Under the pieces are notes generated by a model that did not search any database, was not told where the DNA came from, and saw only the letters and a list, made by a program, of their open reading frames with translations. A stretch of 64,000 nucleotides of DNA, taken from contig CP110972.1 in assembly GCA_028869255.1 (NCBI GenBank), positions 4,991,001 to 5,055,000 of the forward strand. Direction: 5' to 3'. Source of the stretch: Pseudomonas poae (GTDB lineage: Bacteria; Pseudomonadota; Gammaproteobacteria; Pseudomonadales; Pseudomonadaceae). Positions 1-9,033 of the stretch are shown one piece after another. Positions within the stretch are counted from its first letter, which is position 1; every line of letters starts with the position of its first letter. A program made the translations under genes and the position numbers.

Positions 1-337
1 CCAGTACCTGCCCCAGCAATTGGTCGCTGACCTGTACTCGATGCGACATTCCCAAGCGCTCCACGCCAGCACCCACCCGTACACCTTCCAGGTTGCCAAG
101 GGCACTGAGCACGGCATCCTGGTGATCGAAACCAATGATCTCGGCGAGCATGTAATCACCCGGGCCTTTCTCCACCTGGCACAAGTCGCCTATGCGTGCC
201 TGGGGCAACCGACATTGCAGCAACATACCGTTGACGCGCTGGATGCGCCCTCGCATCGTCACCGGCGCAAAGCCGGCCAACGCTTGGGAGTGATGCCGCT
301 GCCAGGCATCGAGACGCGCTTGCAAGTCCGTACTCAC
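1..337 (-). CDS. hrcN: Type III secretion ATPase, N-terminal part (cut by window edge)
   Basis: This is the first 112 codons of the SctN/HrcN ATPase that energises substrate unfolding at the base of the type III injectisome. The frame starts at a GTG that overlaps the stop of hrpQ in a GTGA quartet, which indicates translational coupling. The visible part is the N-terminal beta-barrel region (starts VSTDLQARLDAW; later GDLCQVEKGPG and AEIIGFDHQDAVL), before the Walker A motif, which lies outside the window. Identification rests on this domain plus its position directly after hrpQ, the Hrp1-type order. Confidence is good for family, although the catalytic residues cannot be seen. Confidence 0.8.
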   Translation of the reverse strand, partial: MSTDLQARLDAWQRHHSQALAGFAPVTMRGRIQRVNGMLLQCRLPQARIGDLCQVEKGPGDYMLAEIIGFDHQDAVLSALGNLEGVRVGAGVERLGMSHRVQVSDQLLGQVL

Positions 338-1233
338 CAGCGCACCTCATAACGCTGCGCACCATCAAAAACCACCTTGGCGTTGTCAATCAACACCAGG
401 CGCAAGCCATCCACTTCGTCGCCTACAAATATTCGACTGCCATCCTCCAGCACCACATGACCGCTGAGCCCACCGACAATCTGCACAATCTTGAGCGGCA
501 ATTCTGTGTCGCGCAGGCGCACACGGCTGATCACCGGCACAACGCTGTCGAACTTTTCACCGAATTGGTTGAGCATGCGCGCCACCAGCTCCACGTCGTC
601 CTGGGAAACGTCGCCGTTGAGCGCAATCTGGCCATTGATCACCTGCAAACTGACGCGCTGGCTCAATTCACGCTCGTTGAGCATCTTGAGCAATTGCTCG
701 CGAACCTCGAATGGCGAGACCAGTTCGACTTTCTGTGGCACGGCGGGCATCAGGGATGCCTGGGCATCGCGCTCCCCGGTGGAGACAATGCCCACCACCG
801 TGATGATTAACGTCACCGCCAGCACTACACTGATCAGTCGCTTCTGCTGAAAATGCGGGATGGACGACAAACGCAACGTCTGCGGCGCCTCACGGGGCGC
901 AACCTGGGGCAAAGGGGTGGGAGCAGGCGCCTCGGGCCAGGGCTGATTTGCCAAGGTGACACACAGACGGATGGCCCCCACGCAGAACGATTCATCCAGC
1001 GCCAGGCTCGAAATCTGTGCCAGCACCTGTCCATCAGCCCCTTGCAACAGTCCTGCCTCGGCCTGTACGGACCAGTTCGAACCGTCAAGCCGCAGCCGCG
1101 CATGATGCTCGGCGACGCCCGGATCGGTCAGAACAAGGTCCGCGTCACGGTGAGCACCGATGCTCCACTGTTCACCAAACAGCGGCAATGCCGCCCCCTG
1201 ATGCAGACCTTCCAGCACGCGCAGTTCAAACAT
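334..1233 (-). CDS. hrpQ: Type III secretion inner-membrane ring protein SctD/HrpQ
   Basis: A 299-residue protein (ATG start; a GTG one codon upstream is also possible). The N-terminal ~95 residues form an FHA-like cytoplasmic domain (starts MFELRVLEGLHQGAALPLF). A single membrane segment around residues 132-150 (SVVLAVTLIITVVGIV) follows, then a periplasmic part with a ring-building segment. That architecture is typical of SctD, which makes the larger inner-membrane ring of the injectisome. It lies between hrcV and hrcN, 37 bp after the hrcV stop, as expected for hrpQ in Hrp1 clusters. It is transcribed with the hrpJ operon. Confidence 0.85.
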   Translation of the reverse strand: MFELRVLEGLHQGAALPLFGEQWSIGAHRDADLVLTDPGVAEHHARLRLDGSNWSVQAEAGLLQGADGQVLAQISSLALDESFCVGAIRLCVTLANQPWPEAPAPTPLPQVAPREAPQTLRLSSIPHFQQKRLISVVLAVTLIITVVGIVSTGERDAQASLMPAVPQKVELVSPFEVREQLLKMLNERELSQRVSLQVINGQIALNGDVSQDDVELVARMLNQFGEKFDSVVPVISRVRLRDTELPLKIVQIVGGLSGHVVLEDGSRIFVGDEVDGLRLVLIDNAKVVFDGAQRYEVRW

Positions 1234-1270
1234 CACAGCGCCATCGCGCAGGTTGAAAATGGCCGAGTAC

Positions 1271-3364
1271 TCATGCCACCTCCCCGCGCATCAGATCGTC
1301 CTGGCCAAGGTCAAAGCGTCCCAGTACCTTCACCTTCGAGGTGCTCCCCAATTCGGCAAAGGACATCACCGGCACGTGGTTGAACTCCTCGAGCAGCAGA
1401 GTACGCAGGGGGCTGCGCAAATCCTGCGCGACCAACATCACGCTTTTGCTTTTAGGGCGCACGGTAAAGGCCTGGTTAAGCAAGTGGATCAGCGATGCGC
1501 TGCTCTCGTTGCCAAGGGCGAAAAACACCCCCGTCTGGGTCTGGCGCAACGACTCGCGCAAAACGTTTTCGGTCTGCGGTGACAACAGCCAGGCATGCAG
1601 GCCGTCAGCCTCACTGTATTGGTGGAAAATCTGCGATTTGAGGGCGATACGCGCGTAGTCCGCCAAGGCGTCCGGCTCACGCTCATGCTGGCCGTACTCA
1701 ATCAACGACTCCACAATCAACCTCACCGCACGCAACGGCACGCCTTCAGACGCCAGGCGTTGCAGCACCGCCGAAAAGCGCGACAGCGGCATAATCCGCT
1801 GAAGTTCCTGTACCAGTTCAGGCTGATTGTGCTCAAGCCAACCGAGGATCGACTTGCTCTCCTGGATCCCCAGAAACTGCGGGCCCGTAAGCATCATGGC
1901 GTGTTTCAGGCGATCAATGATCAAACGCGTCGCACTGAAGCGCTCCAACTGTGGATCATCCAGCAAAGGGTCATCGGGTTCCAACCACACCCAGTCCTGC
2001 TCATCGCGCTCGGCCAAACCCGGCACCGCGCGCTCAGGCACCTCTGCCAAGGCTTTACGCTCCACGGCCACACGCGCCACAACCGAGGCCTTGACCATCG
2101 GCACCTCATGCACGCAGAAGCGCATTTCATCATCCGCCAGCGTGTCGTCCAGCTCGACCTCGAACGGCGGTAACGTCAGACCAATATTGGCGACCAGCGC
2201 GTTGCGGGTCTGGCGAATCCCCTGAACCAGCTCAATCACCTCAGGAGTGCCGCGCAACACGGGGGAAAACTGCAACAGATAGGGCCGCGACGGATCGAAC
2301 CCGCGCAGGTCTTCCTCACCGTTTTCTTCCGGGCGCACAGCCTGGGTAGCGTCAGGGGGCGGCGCTTCGCGCCGTTGACGTTGACGCATGAGGTAAAAGC
2401 CCAGGGTGCCGGTGGTCAACGAAATAAGGATGAAGACCAGCGTGGGCATGCCAGGCAATGCGGCAAAAGCCAGCATCCCCACCGACGCAATCATCCAGCT
2501 CTTGGGTTCACTGGTCATCTGCCGGGCGATTTCAGCCCCCATGTTGGTGGCGCCCTTACGTCCGTCCGGCGCCACGCGAGTGATGATCATGCCGGCGGTC
2601 AGGGAGATCAGCAGCGCGGGTATCTGGGCAATCAGGCCGTCGCCGATGGTCAGCACCGAGTACAGCGCCATGGAATCGGCTGCGCTCATGCCGTGCTGGA
2701 ACATGCCGGTGGAAAAGCCACCCAGCAGGTTGATCACCACGATCACCAAACCGGCGATGGCATCACCTTTGACGAACTTCATTGCCCCGTCCATGGCCCC
2801 GAACAACTGGCTCTCGCGGGACAACTGGTCCCGTTTGTCACGGGCCTGCAGGCCGTCGATCAGCCCGGCCCGCAGGTCACTGTCGATGGACATCTGTTTG
2901 CCGGGCATCGCGTCGAGGCTGAAACGCGCCGCCACTTCGGCAACGCGCTCCGAGCCCTTGGTAATCACCAGGAAGTTAACCAGGGTCAGGATCATGAAGA
3001 TCACCAACCCCACCGCCAGGTTGCCACCCACGACAAAATTACCGAACGCCTCAACGATGTCGCCGGCGTCCTGTTCCAGCAGGATAAGGCGCGTGGTAGC
3101 GATCGACAGTGCCAGGCGGAACATGGTGGTCAACAGTAAAATCGACGGGAACGACGAGAACGCCAACGGCCCCGGCAGGTACAGCGCCAGCACGATCAAC
3201 AGGCAGGAGATGCAGATGTTGAGCGCGATCAGGATATCCACCAACCAGGTGGGCAACGGCACGATAAAAATAAACACAATGGCCAGGACCACCACCGCGC
3301 CGAGGACTTCGGCACGCTGTGCAATCTTGAGCAGCCAGCGGTTGAGGGTTGCCAGGACGGTCAC
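1271..3364 (-). CDS. hrcV: Type III secretion export gate protein HrcV/SctV
   Basis: A 697-residue FHIPEP-family protein, the nonameric export gate of the type III apparatus in the inner membrane. The first ~330 residues hold the hydrophobic segments of the family. The conserved cytoplasmic loop reads RFSLDAMPGKQMSIDSDLRAG, and the second half is the large soluble domain that binds chaperone-substrate complexes. The start is GTG, overlapping the hrpJ stop codon (GTGA), so translation is probably coupled. Length and gene order match hrcV of plant-associated pseudomonads. The sequence appears intact. Confidence 0.93.
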   Translation of the reverse strand: MTVLATLNRWLLKIAQRAEVLGAVVVLAIVFIFIVPLPTWLVDILIALNICISCLLIVLALYLPGPLAFSSFPSILLLTTMFRLALSIATTRLILLEQDAGDIVEAFGNFVVGGNLAVGLVIFMILTLVNFLVITKGSERVAEVAARFSLDAMPGKQMSIDSDLRAGLIDGLQARDKRDQLSRESQLFGAMDGAMKFVKGDAIAGLVIVVINLLGGFSTGMFQHGMSAADSMALYSVLTIGDGLIAQIPALLISLTAGMIITRVAPDGRKGATNMGAEIARQMTSEPKSWMIASVGMLAFAALPGMPTLVFILISLTTGTLGFYLMRQRQRREAPPPDATQAVRPEENGEEDLRGFDPSRPYLLQFSPVLRGTPEVIELVQGIRQTRNALVANIGLTLPPFEVELDDTLADDEMRFCVHEVPMVKASVVARVAVERKALAEVPERAVPGLAERDEQDWVWLEPDDPLLDDPQLERFSATRLIIDRLKHAMMLTGPQFLGIQESKSILGWLEHNQPELVQELQRIMPLSRFSAVLQRLASEGVPLRAVRLIVESLIEYGQHEREPDALADYARIALKSQIFHQYSEADGLHAWLLSPQTENVLRESLRQTQTGVFFALGNESSASLIHLLNQAFTVRPKSKSVMLVAQDLRSPLRTLLLEEFNHVPVMSFAELGSTSKVKVLGRFDLGQDDLMRGEVA

Positions 3365-4434
3365 ACCGCAACCCCAGGCTCATTGCCAAACCGGGCCGGG
3401 CCCTTCTCCAGGCGGGTGAATTCATCCATCACCAGCAAGAAGTTATGCAAGCCCTCCTGGCGCCCACGGGTATCACGCCACAAGGCCATCGGCAGATTTT
3501 TGAGCACCGGGTAAACCGCATTGAGGGAAGCCAATTGGCTGGCCATCTGGTCACCGGCCAACTCATCCGCAAGCCGCTGCACCTCGGACGATGCGATGCC
3601 GTTACCCGCGTAACCGAGCAGACGCTGCAACAGCGCAACGGCATCGTGCTCAACCTTGAGACGCTCGATCAAGGTATGGCAACTGGACAACACGCCCCCC
3701 AACTGGCCACAGCTTTGCAACCCCAGAAGCAGCGTGCGCAACTTGGCTGTCGGAAGCGACGACGCATAGGCCGCGATGTCGTCTGCCAAGGCCCGACGCA
3801 TGATGTTGAGCCCCATAGAGAACTGCTCGCCGCCATACATGCCCAAGAGCGATTGCATCATGTTTGCCAGGGATTGGCGCACGACCACGTTGGCGTAATA
3901 CAGCGCGCGCACCGCCTGGCGCTCCTGCGGGTCATCACTGCTGGCCTGCAACGCCAGGGCAATATTGAGGCCGGCCTGGATTTCCCGCTTATAACGAAGC
4001 TCCAGCTTGGCCAGGGCATCACGCGCCAGCGCGGCCTCGGTCTTGCGCACCTCCGCTTCGGCCTGAGCGGTAATCTGGCGCAGTACCACATAGGTCCGTG
4101 CCGGGTCACCGCCGGTGAGGTCCACTAACTTCTCGACGCTGGGCTGTTGCAACAAATGCTGCCTGACTTGGCGAGTGATGGCTGCCAGGCTCACCTGGGC
4201 TGGGTGGCCCAACTGATCATAGATTTGCGCGAGCTGCTCGGTGGGCGTCACTCGCAACCCTATCGAACGCTGGCTCAGGGCTTTGCTGGAGGAGGCTACT
4301 TCCTGGCTGAAAATCTCGGCGAGTGCATCAATACCCGGTGCGCCAACGTGCGCTTTAGCTTGGGATACCTGCTCGGAAACAGGCTGCTCCAGACTATGGA
4401 CTTTGTGCAGATCATGGTTGGATTCGACTTTCAT
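3361..4434 (-). CDS. hrpJ: Type III secretion gatekeeper HrpJ/SctW
   Basis: A 357-residue YopN/SctW-family gatekeeper that controls the order of translocator and effector export. The open frame extends upstream to 4485, but that would place the start inside the hrp box. The ATG at 4434 (MKVESNHDLHKVHSLEQ), about 31 bp after the box, is therefore preferred, and gives the usual family length. Helical repeats and the segment LALQASSDDPQERQAVRALYYANVVV fit the family. It is the first gene of the hrpJ-hrcV-hrpQ-hrcN operon and is driven by HrpL. Confidence 0.85.
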   Translation of the reverse strand: MKVESNHDLHKVHSLEQPVSEQVSQAKAHVGAPGIDALAEIFSQEVASSSKALSQRSIGLRVTPTEQLAQIYDQLGHPAQVSLAAITRQVRQHLLQQPSVEKLVDLTGGDPARTYVVLRQITAQAEAEVRKTEAALARDALAKLELRYKREIQAGLNIALALQASSDDPQERQAVRALYYANVVVRQSLANMMQSLLGMYGGEQFSMGLNIMRRALADDIAAYASSLPTAKLRTLLLGLQSCGQLGGVLSSCHTLIERLKVEHDAVALLQRLLGYAGNGIASSEVQRLADELAGDQMASQLASLNAVYPVLKNLPMALWRDTRGRQEGLHNFLLVMDEFTRLEKGPARFGNEPGVAV

Positions 4435-4464
4435 GGGCGTGCCGGGACAGGAGGTTTGTTTCCC

Positions 4465-4493
4465 TATGTGGCAAGCACACGCCATGCGGTTCC
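4465..4493 (-). promoter_or_regulatory. hrp box (HrpL-dependent promoter of hrpJ operon)
   Basis: Read on the minus strand the sequence is GGAACC, 16 bases, then CCACATA. This is an exact match to the published hrp box consensus GGAACC-N15/16-CCACNNA recognised by the ECF sigma factor HrpL. It lies about 31 bp upstream of the chosen hrpJ start. Confidence 0.93.
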
Positions 4494-4626
4494 ATCGAAA
4501 TCAGCTCTAAGGCTTTTTTGACAATACCGGCACGGTCCTTTCAAGCCTTTTGCAAATAGCTGCGCAAAAACGCTTCAATTCAATATATATACTTATATAA
4601 ATCAAGTACTTGCATGATTTTTCAGG

Positions 4627-4643
4627 TTGGCACAGCCGGTGCT
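4627..4643 (+). promoter_or_regulatory. Probable sigma-54 promoter of hrpL
   Basis: TTGGCACAGCCGGTGCT has the -24 GG and -12 GC dinucleotides separated by 10 bases, as required for RpoN. It sits 54 bp before the hrpL start. hrpL of P. syringae is known to be transcribed by RpoN with HrpR/S, so the match is expected. HrpR/S genes are not in this window. Confidence 0.75.
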
Positions 4644-4696
4644 AAAGGGGTTCTCGTCGAAACCATTTCGACAGCGTCTACCCTGAGGAAAAAATC

Positions 4697-5248
4697 GTGA
4701 ATATCCCTATTGATGCTTTAGCGCACCTCGTTGGCGGCTCGCCTCAATTCATGCTCGAACTGACGGACGACCAGCAGAAAAAACTCCGCCGATTTATTCA
4801 TAAACGCGTACTCAACCACGAAGACGCAGACGACATCCTGCAACTGACGTACCTGGAGGCCTGGCGCAACAGGGAGCGCTTCAGCGGCCAGGCAAGCCTC
4901 AGCACCTGGATGTGCGGCATCGCGCAGAACTTGGTCCGCAACCACTTCCGCCGCCTTTATGCCAAACCGGTGCATTGCGAATTCGATGAATCGCTGTGGC
5001 ATGGGCAGGAGGAAAGCAGCAATCTGGATTGGGCGTTCGAGGTCAATCGCCGACTGGAAAAAACCCTGACGGCCATCGACCACCTGCCAGCAGAAATGCG
5101 CAGGACGCTGTACGCCTCGCTGGAAACCGACGGCAGCTACCAGGACACTGCCGACGTACTGGACATACCCATCGGTACCGTTCGTTCACGCCTGTCGCGG
5201 GCGCGCGAACAGCTCAAGCGCGTCACCCAGAACTCGACCTACCCGTAA
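4697..5248 (+). CDS. hrpL: HrpL, ECF sigma factor of the type III secretion regulon
   Basis: A 183-residue group IV sigma factor. Region 2 lies roughly at residues 25-90 (DILQLTYLEAWRNRERFSG, then SLSTWMCGIAQNLVRNHFRR). Region 4 is around 120-175, with the HTH SYQDTADVLDIPIGTVRSRL. The GTG start is chosen because TGAGGA lies 7 bases before it and an ATG is lacking. It is divergent from hrpJ, whose promoter carries a perfect hrp box, so the protein should switch on the operon next door. The sigma-54 site upstream suggests activation by enhancer-binding proteins. Confidence 0.92.
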   Translation: MNIPIDALAHLVGGSPQFMLELTDDQQKKLRRFIHKRVLNHEDADDILQLTYLEAWRNRERFSGQASLSTWMCGIAQNLVRNHFRRLYAKPVHCEFDESLWHGQEESSNLDWAFEVNRRLEKTLTAIDHLPAEMRRTLYASLETDGSYQDTADVLDIPIGTVRSRLSRAREQLKRVTQNSTYP

Positions 5249-5557
5249 CAACCACCACGCGTTGGGCGGCAGGGATATCTGCCCAACTTGATCAACGCTT
5301 TGCGGTACACACCAGGAAGATCACCAGCAGCGCCGCTGCGACCTCCCCCCAGAAGACTCCGGCAGTCCCTCACATTGCCAGGCACCCACGCCTGCGCGTC
5401 AAGAAAACCTGTGGCAAGGCCGCGCCACACCCCAAGCAAATCACCCGCCACTCGTCGCCCGGCCCGGCGTTTTCGGTTAAACAGTTGAAAGCGTAGATAA
5501 AAATTCAAAATAAACGCTTGACGCATTCCCGTTCTACGCGAATAATGCGCGCCACTT
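5249..5557. other. Intergenic stretch between hrpL and tRNA-Met, no gene recognised
   Basis: About 310 bp of GC-rich sequence. Open frames exist on both strands, but none has a recognisable domain, a good ribosome binding site or a plausible protein composition. On the minus strand a short stretch reads like a hydrophobic C-terminal segment (EVAAALLVIFLVCTAKR, ending near 5300). It could be a remnant of a lost membrane protein gene, but this is weak. The tRNA promoter must lie in the last ~60 bp. Confidence 0.4.
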
Positions 5558-5634
5558 GGCTACATAGCTCAGTTGGTTAGAGCATAGCATTCATAATGCT
5601 GGGGTCCGGGGTTCAAGTCCCTGTGTAGCCACCA
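5558..5634 (+). tRNA. tRNA-Met (CAT anticodon)
   Basis: A 77-nt tRNA with encoded CCA end. The acceptor stem GGCTACA pairs with TGTAGCC, the D arm contains AGCTCAGTTGGTTAGAGC, the anticodon loop is TTCATAA (CAT), and the T arm is GGGGTTCAAGTCCC. A G-C pair closes the acceptor stem, so this is the elongator methionine tRNA by structure; an isoleucine tRNA with lysidine-modified CAT cannot be fully excluded. A tyrosine integrase remnant begins 140 bp downstream, so the 3' end was probably an integration site. Confidence 0.93.
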
Positions 5635-5680
5635 AGTACCGATCCATAGATGTCTACAGCAGTCTATGAATCACCTCAAG

Positions 5681-5706
5681 AAGCCCGCCTAGTGCGGGCT
5701 TTCTTG
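5681..5706 (+). terminator. Rho-independent terminator after tRNA-Met
   Basis: The inverted repeat AGCCCGC, loop CTAGT, GCGGGCT is followed by TTCTTG. It lies 47 bp after the tRNA and would end its transcript. Confidence 0.75.
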
Positions 5707-5777
5707 TGTCTGGACATCCAAACTGATCCACCCACATCCTTCACATCCTGTATGCCCCCTGTATGCTTCAATAAAAA

Positions 5778-6654
5778 TTGAACTGGAGGCATACACGGAT
5801 CAAACGCAGCGATATTAAACGCCGCCCTCTCTCCGATACCGCACTAGTCAATCTCGCTCCCGAAGCGGGGGCCTACCGCGAGCTAGAAAGCTCGGGGCTG
5901 TATTTCAGAGTAAGCCTAACGGGCAGAAATCATGGGAGTTGCGCTATAAAAAGCCCGACGGCAAATGGTCGTGGCTCGGGCTTGGCGGGTACCCAGAAGT
6001 CAGCGGCGCCTTTGCTCGGCAAAAAGCTGCCGAATTGAGATCGGATGCAGCAGAAGGCAAAAATCCGATAGCCGCCAAGAAAGCTAGAAAAGCTGCGGAG
6101 GTAGCAGCAACAAACGAAACCTTTGAAGCGTTGGCTCGTGAATGGCATACGTCTCGCTTGGCTGGCTGGGATGTCGGCACAGCAAAAAGAGTCCTTGGAG
6201 CCTTGGAGCGTCACGTGTTCCCTCTTGTCGGAAAACGTCCTTATGTCTCCATCATGTCGATGGAGTGGATGGAGCTTTTGAGAGGGCTCGAACGTCAGGA
6301 AATCCTCGAGCAGATGAGTCGCGTGAGGGCATACTGCAAAGACATTTACGACCTGGCTCGCGTAACCGGCAGGGCGATGAACAACCCCTTAGAGGGGGTT
6401 CATAAATTTCTCTCATCGGGAAAGGCCGAGAACTACGCCCATGTCTCCCTGGAAGAGCTTCCCGCACTCATTGCTGTTCCCTGGTCGAAGCGATCGAACC
6501 AAGCCTCGCAGCGATACCGTTTTTCTGATGGCGCTAAGGCGCCTTGGTTACGAAGGACGACAGACTGGACATGGCTTGCGTCATATTGCAAGCACCGTAC
6601 TCAACGAGCACGGTTTTCCAGCGGACCACATTGAAGCCCAGCTCAGTCACAAGC

Positions 6655-6676
<22 letters not shown>
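5778..6676 (+). pseudogene. Broken phage-type tyrosine integrase (DUF4102/P4 family)
   Basis: The N-terminal DUF4102 domain is recognisable (KRRPLSDTALVNLAPEAG, then KKPDGKWSWLGLGGYPEVS), followed by a SAM-like core-binding domain. It is broken in several ways. One base appears missing near 5911, because the frame changes between FRVS and NGQKSWELRYKKPDGK. Around 6470 the frame jumps from HVSLEELPALI to LLFPGRSDRTKPRSD, which implies loss of about 100 codons of the catalytic domain including the first active Arg. The C-terminal box HGLRHIASTVLNEHG is present, but the gene ends at LSHKPPGVRG, before the catalytic Tyr. No ATG is visible at the expected start. The enzyme must be inactive. It sits just downstream of tRNA-Met, the usual place for an island integrase. 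Confidence 0.88.
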
Positions 6677-7225
<549 letters not shown>

Positions 7226-7284
7226 TCGCTATACACGAATAACCAAACGCTGAAAAAAGACTTCCGGCCAGGGGTTTCTTGCAA

Positions 7285-8004
7285 CTAGGGAAGTATTAGC
7301 CCGGCATTGATAGCCAATAAAACGGCCGCCCGGCGCGAACTGACGCCTAACTTCCGGGTTATTTTACCAATATGGAAATTAATATTGGCTTCTGAACAGC
7401 CAAATATTACAGATATCTCCCAACTGGTTTTTCCGTTGTAACACCACCGCAAAATATCTTTTTCCTGCGAGGTCAAACTCGGCATGTTAGGGGTTGCTGA
7501 GTCGAAGGCAAAGGCGGTCGCGCTTTGCAGTACGATATCTTTTATAAAAACCAGATTAGACATTTCCTGGGCAATATGGGAACGCGCACTTGCCGGCGTT
7601 TCAGCATCCAGGCTGAGACTGAAAACACCAAACTCTCCACGCGGTCCGTGCATGGGGATTGACACACCATGGATAAGCCCATATGAATACGCTTCTTCTC
7701 TGAAGGCCTGTTGTACCGAATTCTTATACATACTGTCGGCCCAGACCAATGGCGTACAATGTTGCGCACTGTCGGCCACCACTGGATCAATCGTAGTGTA
7801 CTTGGCCGAGTCATAGTCAGCGCGCCATTGGACAGGATAATTATCAACTATCAATACTGCGCCATGATCTTGATGATTGCGTTGTGCAAGTCCGAAAAGA
7901 ACTTTGTCAAAACCACGATCCGAGGTTATTTTTTGAAGTTGGGAAAACCAACTACTGACACCGCCATCACTACTTAACACCCACGTATCGCCTAATGTAA
8001 ACAC
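7285..8004 (-). CDS. LuxR-family quorum-sensing regulator
   Basis: A LuxR-type acyl-homoserine-lactone receptor, 239 residues. The N-terminal autoinducer domain keeps the signature residues (QWRADYDSAKYTTIDPVV with W, Y, D, P; later PLVWAD). The C-terminal GerE-type HTH reads LTSQEKDILRWCYNGKTSWEIS and KLGVSSRRAAVLLAINAGLI. The frame extends to an ATG at 8037, but a GTG at 8004 preceded 6 bases upstream by AGGGAGG is the better start. It is divergent from luxI, with a lux box between them near luxI. It should bind acyl-HSL and activate luxI and the large operon at 9.0-19.8 kb. The region is AT-richer than its surroundings, which suggests acquisition by transfer. Confidence 0.9.
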   Translation of the reverse strand: MFTLGDTWVLSSDGGVSSWFSQLQKITSDRGFDKVLFGLAQRNHQDHGAVLIVDNYPVQWRADYDSAKYTTIDPVVADSAQHCTPLVWADSMYKNSVQQAFREEAYSYGLIHGVSIPMHGPRGEFGVFSLSLDAETPASARSHIAQEMSNLVFIKDIVLQSATAFAFDSATPNMPSLTSQEKDILRWCYNGKTSWEISVIFGCSEANINFHIGKITRKLGVSSRRAAVLLAINAGLILP

Positions 8005-8319
8005 TCGAACCTCCCTATTCCATAACACTCCCGACATTCAAAAATAATGCTAATAGATCACGCCAACCGCCACAAGCCCAATATTGAAAAGGCCTGAGCA
8101 ACTTAAATAATAATGATTCTATTTAAACAACCGACCCTCACCCACTATAAACTCGATAAAAATCGATTTACGGTATAGACAAGTATTTGCACCAATACTG
8201 CGCCCTCTATAAATTAATGGCGTCAATATTTTATCCAGTCGCGAACTGGCTATTAGAACTGATAGTGGTACAGCATTGGGGTCCAATGGATAATTACCCC
8301 CCAATCATGGAATGATCAA
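8005..8319. other. luxR-luxI divergent intergenic region
   Basis: 315 bp of AT-rich DNA between the two divergent genes. It contains the lux box at 8249-8266 and a GATAAT hexamer at 8289-8294 that can serve as the -10 of luxI. No convincing gene is present; a 61-codon minus-strand frame has no ribosome binding site and no family features. Confidence 0.6.
8249..8266 (+). promoter_or_regulatory. lux box upstream of luxI
   Basis: GCTATTAGAACTGATAGT differs at only two positions from the perfect 18-bp palindrome found upstream of the biosynthetic operon. Its centre is 34 bp upstream of the centre of GATAAT (8289-8294). This is the spacing of a class II LuxR promoter, where the box is centred near -42. 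It resembles phz-type boxes (CTAC...GTAG) in general form. Confidence 0.78.
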
Positions 8320-9033
8320 ATGGTTATCGACATTGTTCGACGCGAACATCTAAGCGCTGCACTTCTCAACGGCATGCACCAATTAAGGGCGCAAATATTC
8401 AAAGATAAGAAGCAGTGGGACGTCGTGGTTTCGGATCGTTGGGAAGTGGACGCGTTCGACGATCTAAATCCGTATTACCTGCTGATCAGCACCCCCTCGG
8501 CGGGTGAGGTCATCGGTTGTTGGCGGATCCTGGAGACTGTCGGTCCTTACATGCTCAAAGACACATTTCCTGACCTGCTGCATGGCGCGCCGGCGCCCCA
8601 GGACAGCCGCACCCTTGAACTCAGCCGGTTTGTCGTTCGCGCTCAAAATCCTGGCAATTCGACCTTCTCGCAGATCACGTTGCAGGCAATCAGGGAAGTC
8701 GTCAGGTTTGCTTTACGCCGCAATGCCCAGCGACTGCTCACAGTCACCACGGTGGGCGTGGAACGGATGATGAGAAAAACCGGCATCTCGATGGTTCCCT
8801 TCGGGCCCGCATTGCGTATAGGTGTCGAGCAAGCCATCGCCCTGACTATTCATCTGGACGAGAAGACTTGCCAAGCATTATTCGGCAGCGCGAATATGTT
8901 GACCTCGAAACCCGACAGCCCTGGCAACATCGCGCCCGCTAGGCTTCATGCAAGCCCCATAGGCATGACGGACTGTGCGCAAGCGGCGTCTAAACAGCAA
9001 AACGCACTACCCGCCGCCGAGCTGACGGTCTAG
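8320..9033 (+). CDS. LuxI-family acyl-homoserine-lactone synthase
   Basis: A 237-residue autoinducer synthase that would make an N-acyl-homoserine lactone from SAM and acyl-ACP. All invariant LuxI residues are present at near-canonical positions: R23, F27, W33, D44, D47, R69, F83, E100 and R103. Threonine at the LTVTTVG segment suggests a possible preference for 3-oxo acyl chains, but this cannot be decided. The last ~45 residues (from about SANMLTSKPD) form a tail with no family features, making the protein longer than usual. The stop TAG shares the palindrome CTAG with the stop of the convergent aminotransferase gene. Confidence 0.92.
   Translation: MVIDIVRREHLSAALLNGMHQLRAQIFKDKKQWDVVVSDRWEVDAFDDLNPYYLLISTPSAGEVIGCWRILETVGPYMLKDTFPDLLHGAPAPQDSRTLELSRFVVRAQNPGNSTFSQITLQAIREVVRFALRRNAQRLLTVTTVGVERMMRKTGISMVPFGPALRIGVEQAIALTIHLDEKTCQALFGSANMLTSKPDSPGNIAPARLHASPIGMTDCAQAASKQQNALPAAELTV

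Noticed and set aside
7285..8037. LuxR start at the ATG at 8037
   Set aside because: There is no ribosome binding site there, while the GTG at 8004 has AGGGAGG 6 bases upstream and gives a normal LuxR N-terminus.
8119..8304. A 61-codon minus-strand gene between luxR and luxI
   Set aside because: No ribosome binding site or family resemblance, and it covers the lux box and the luxI promoter.
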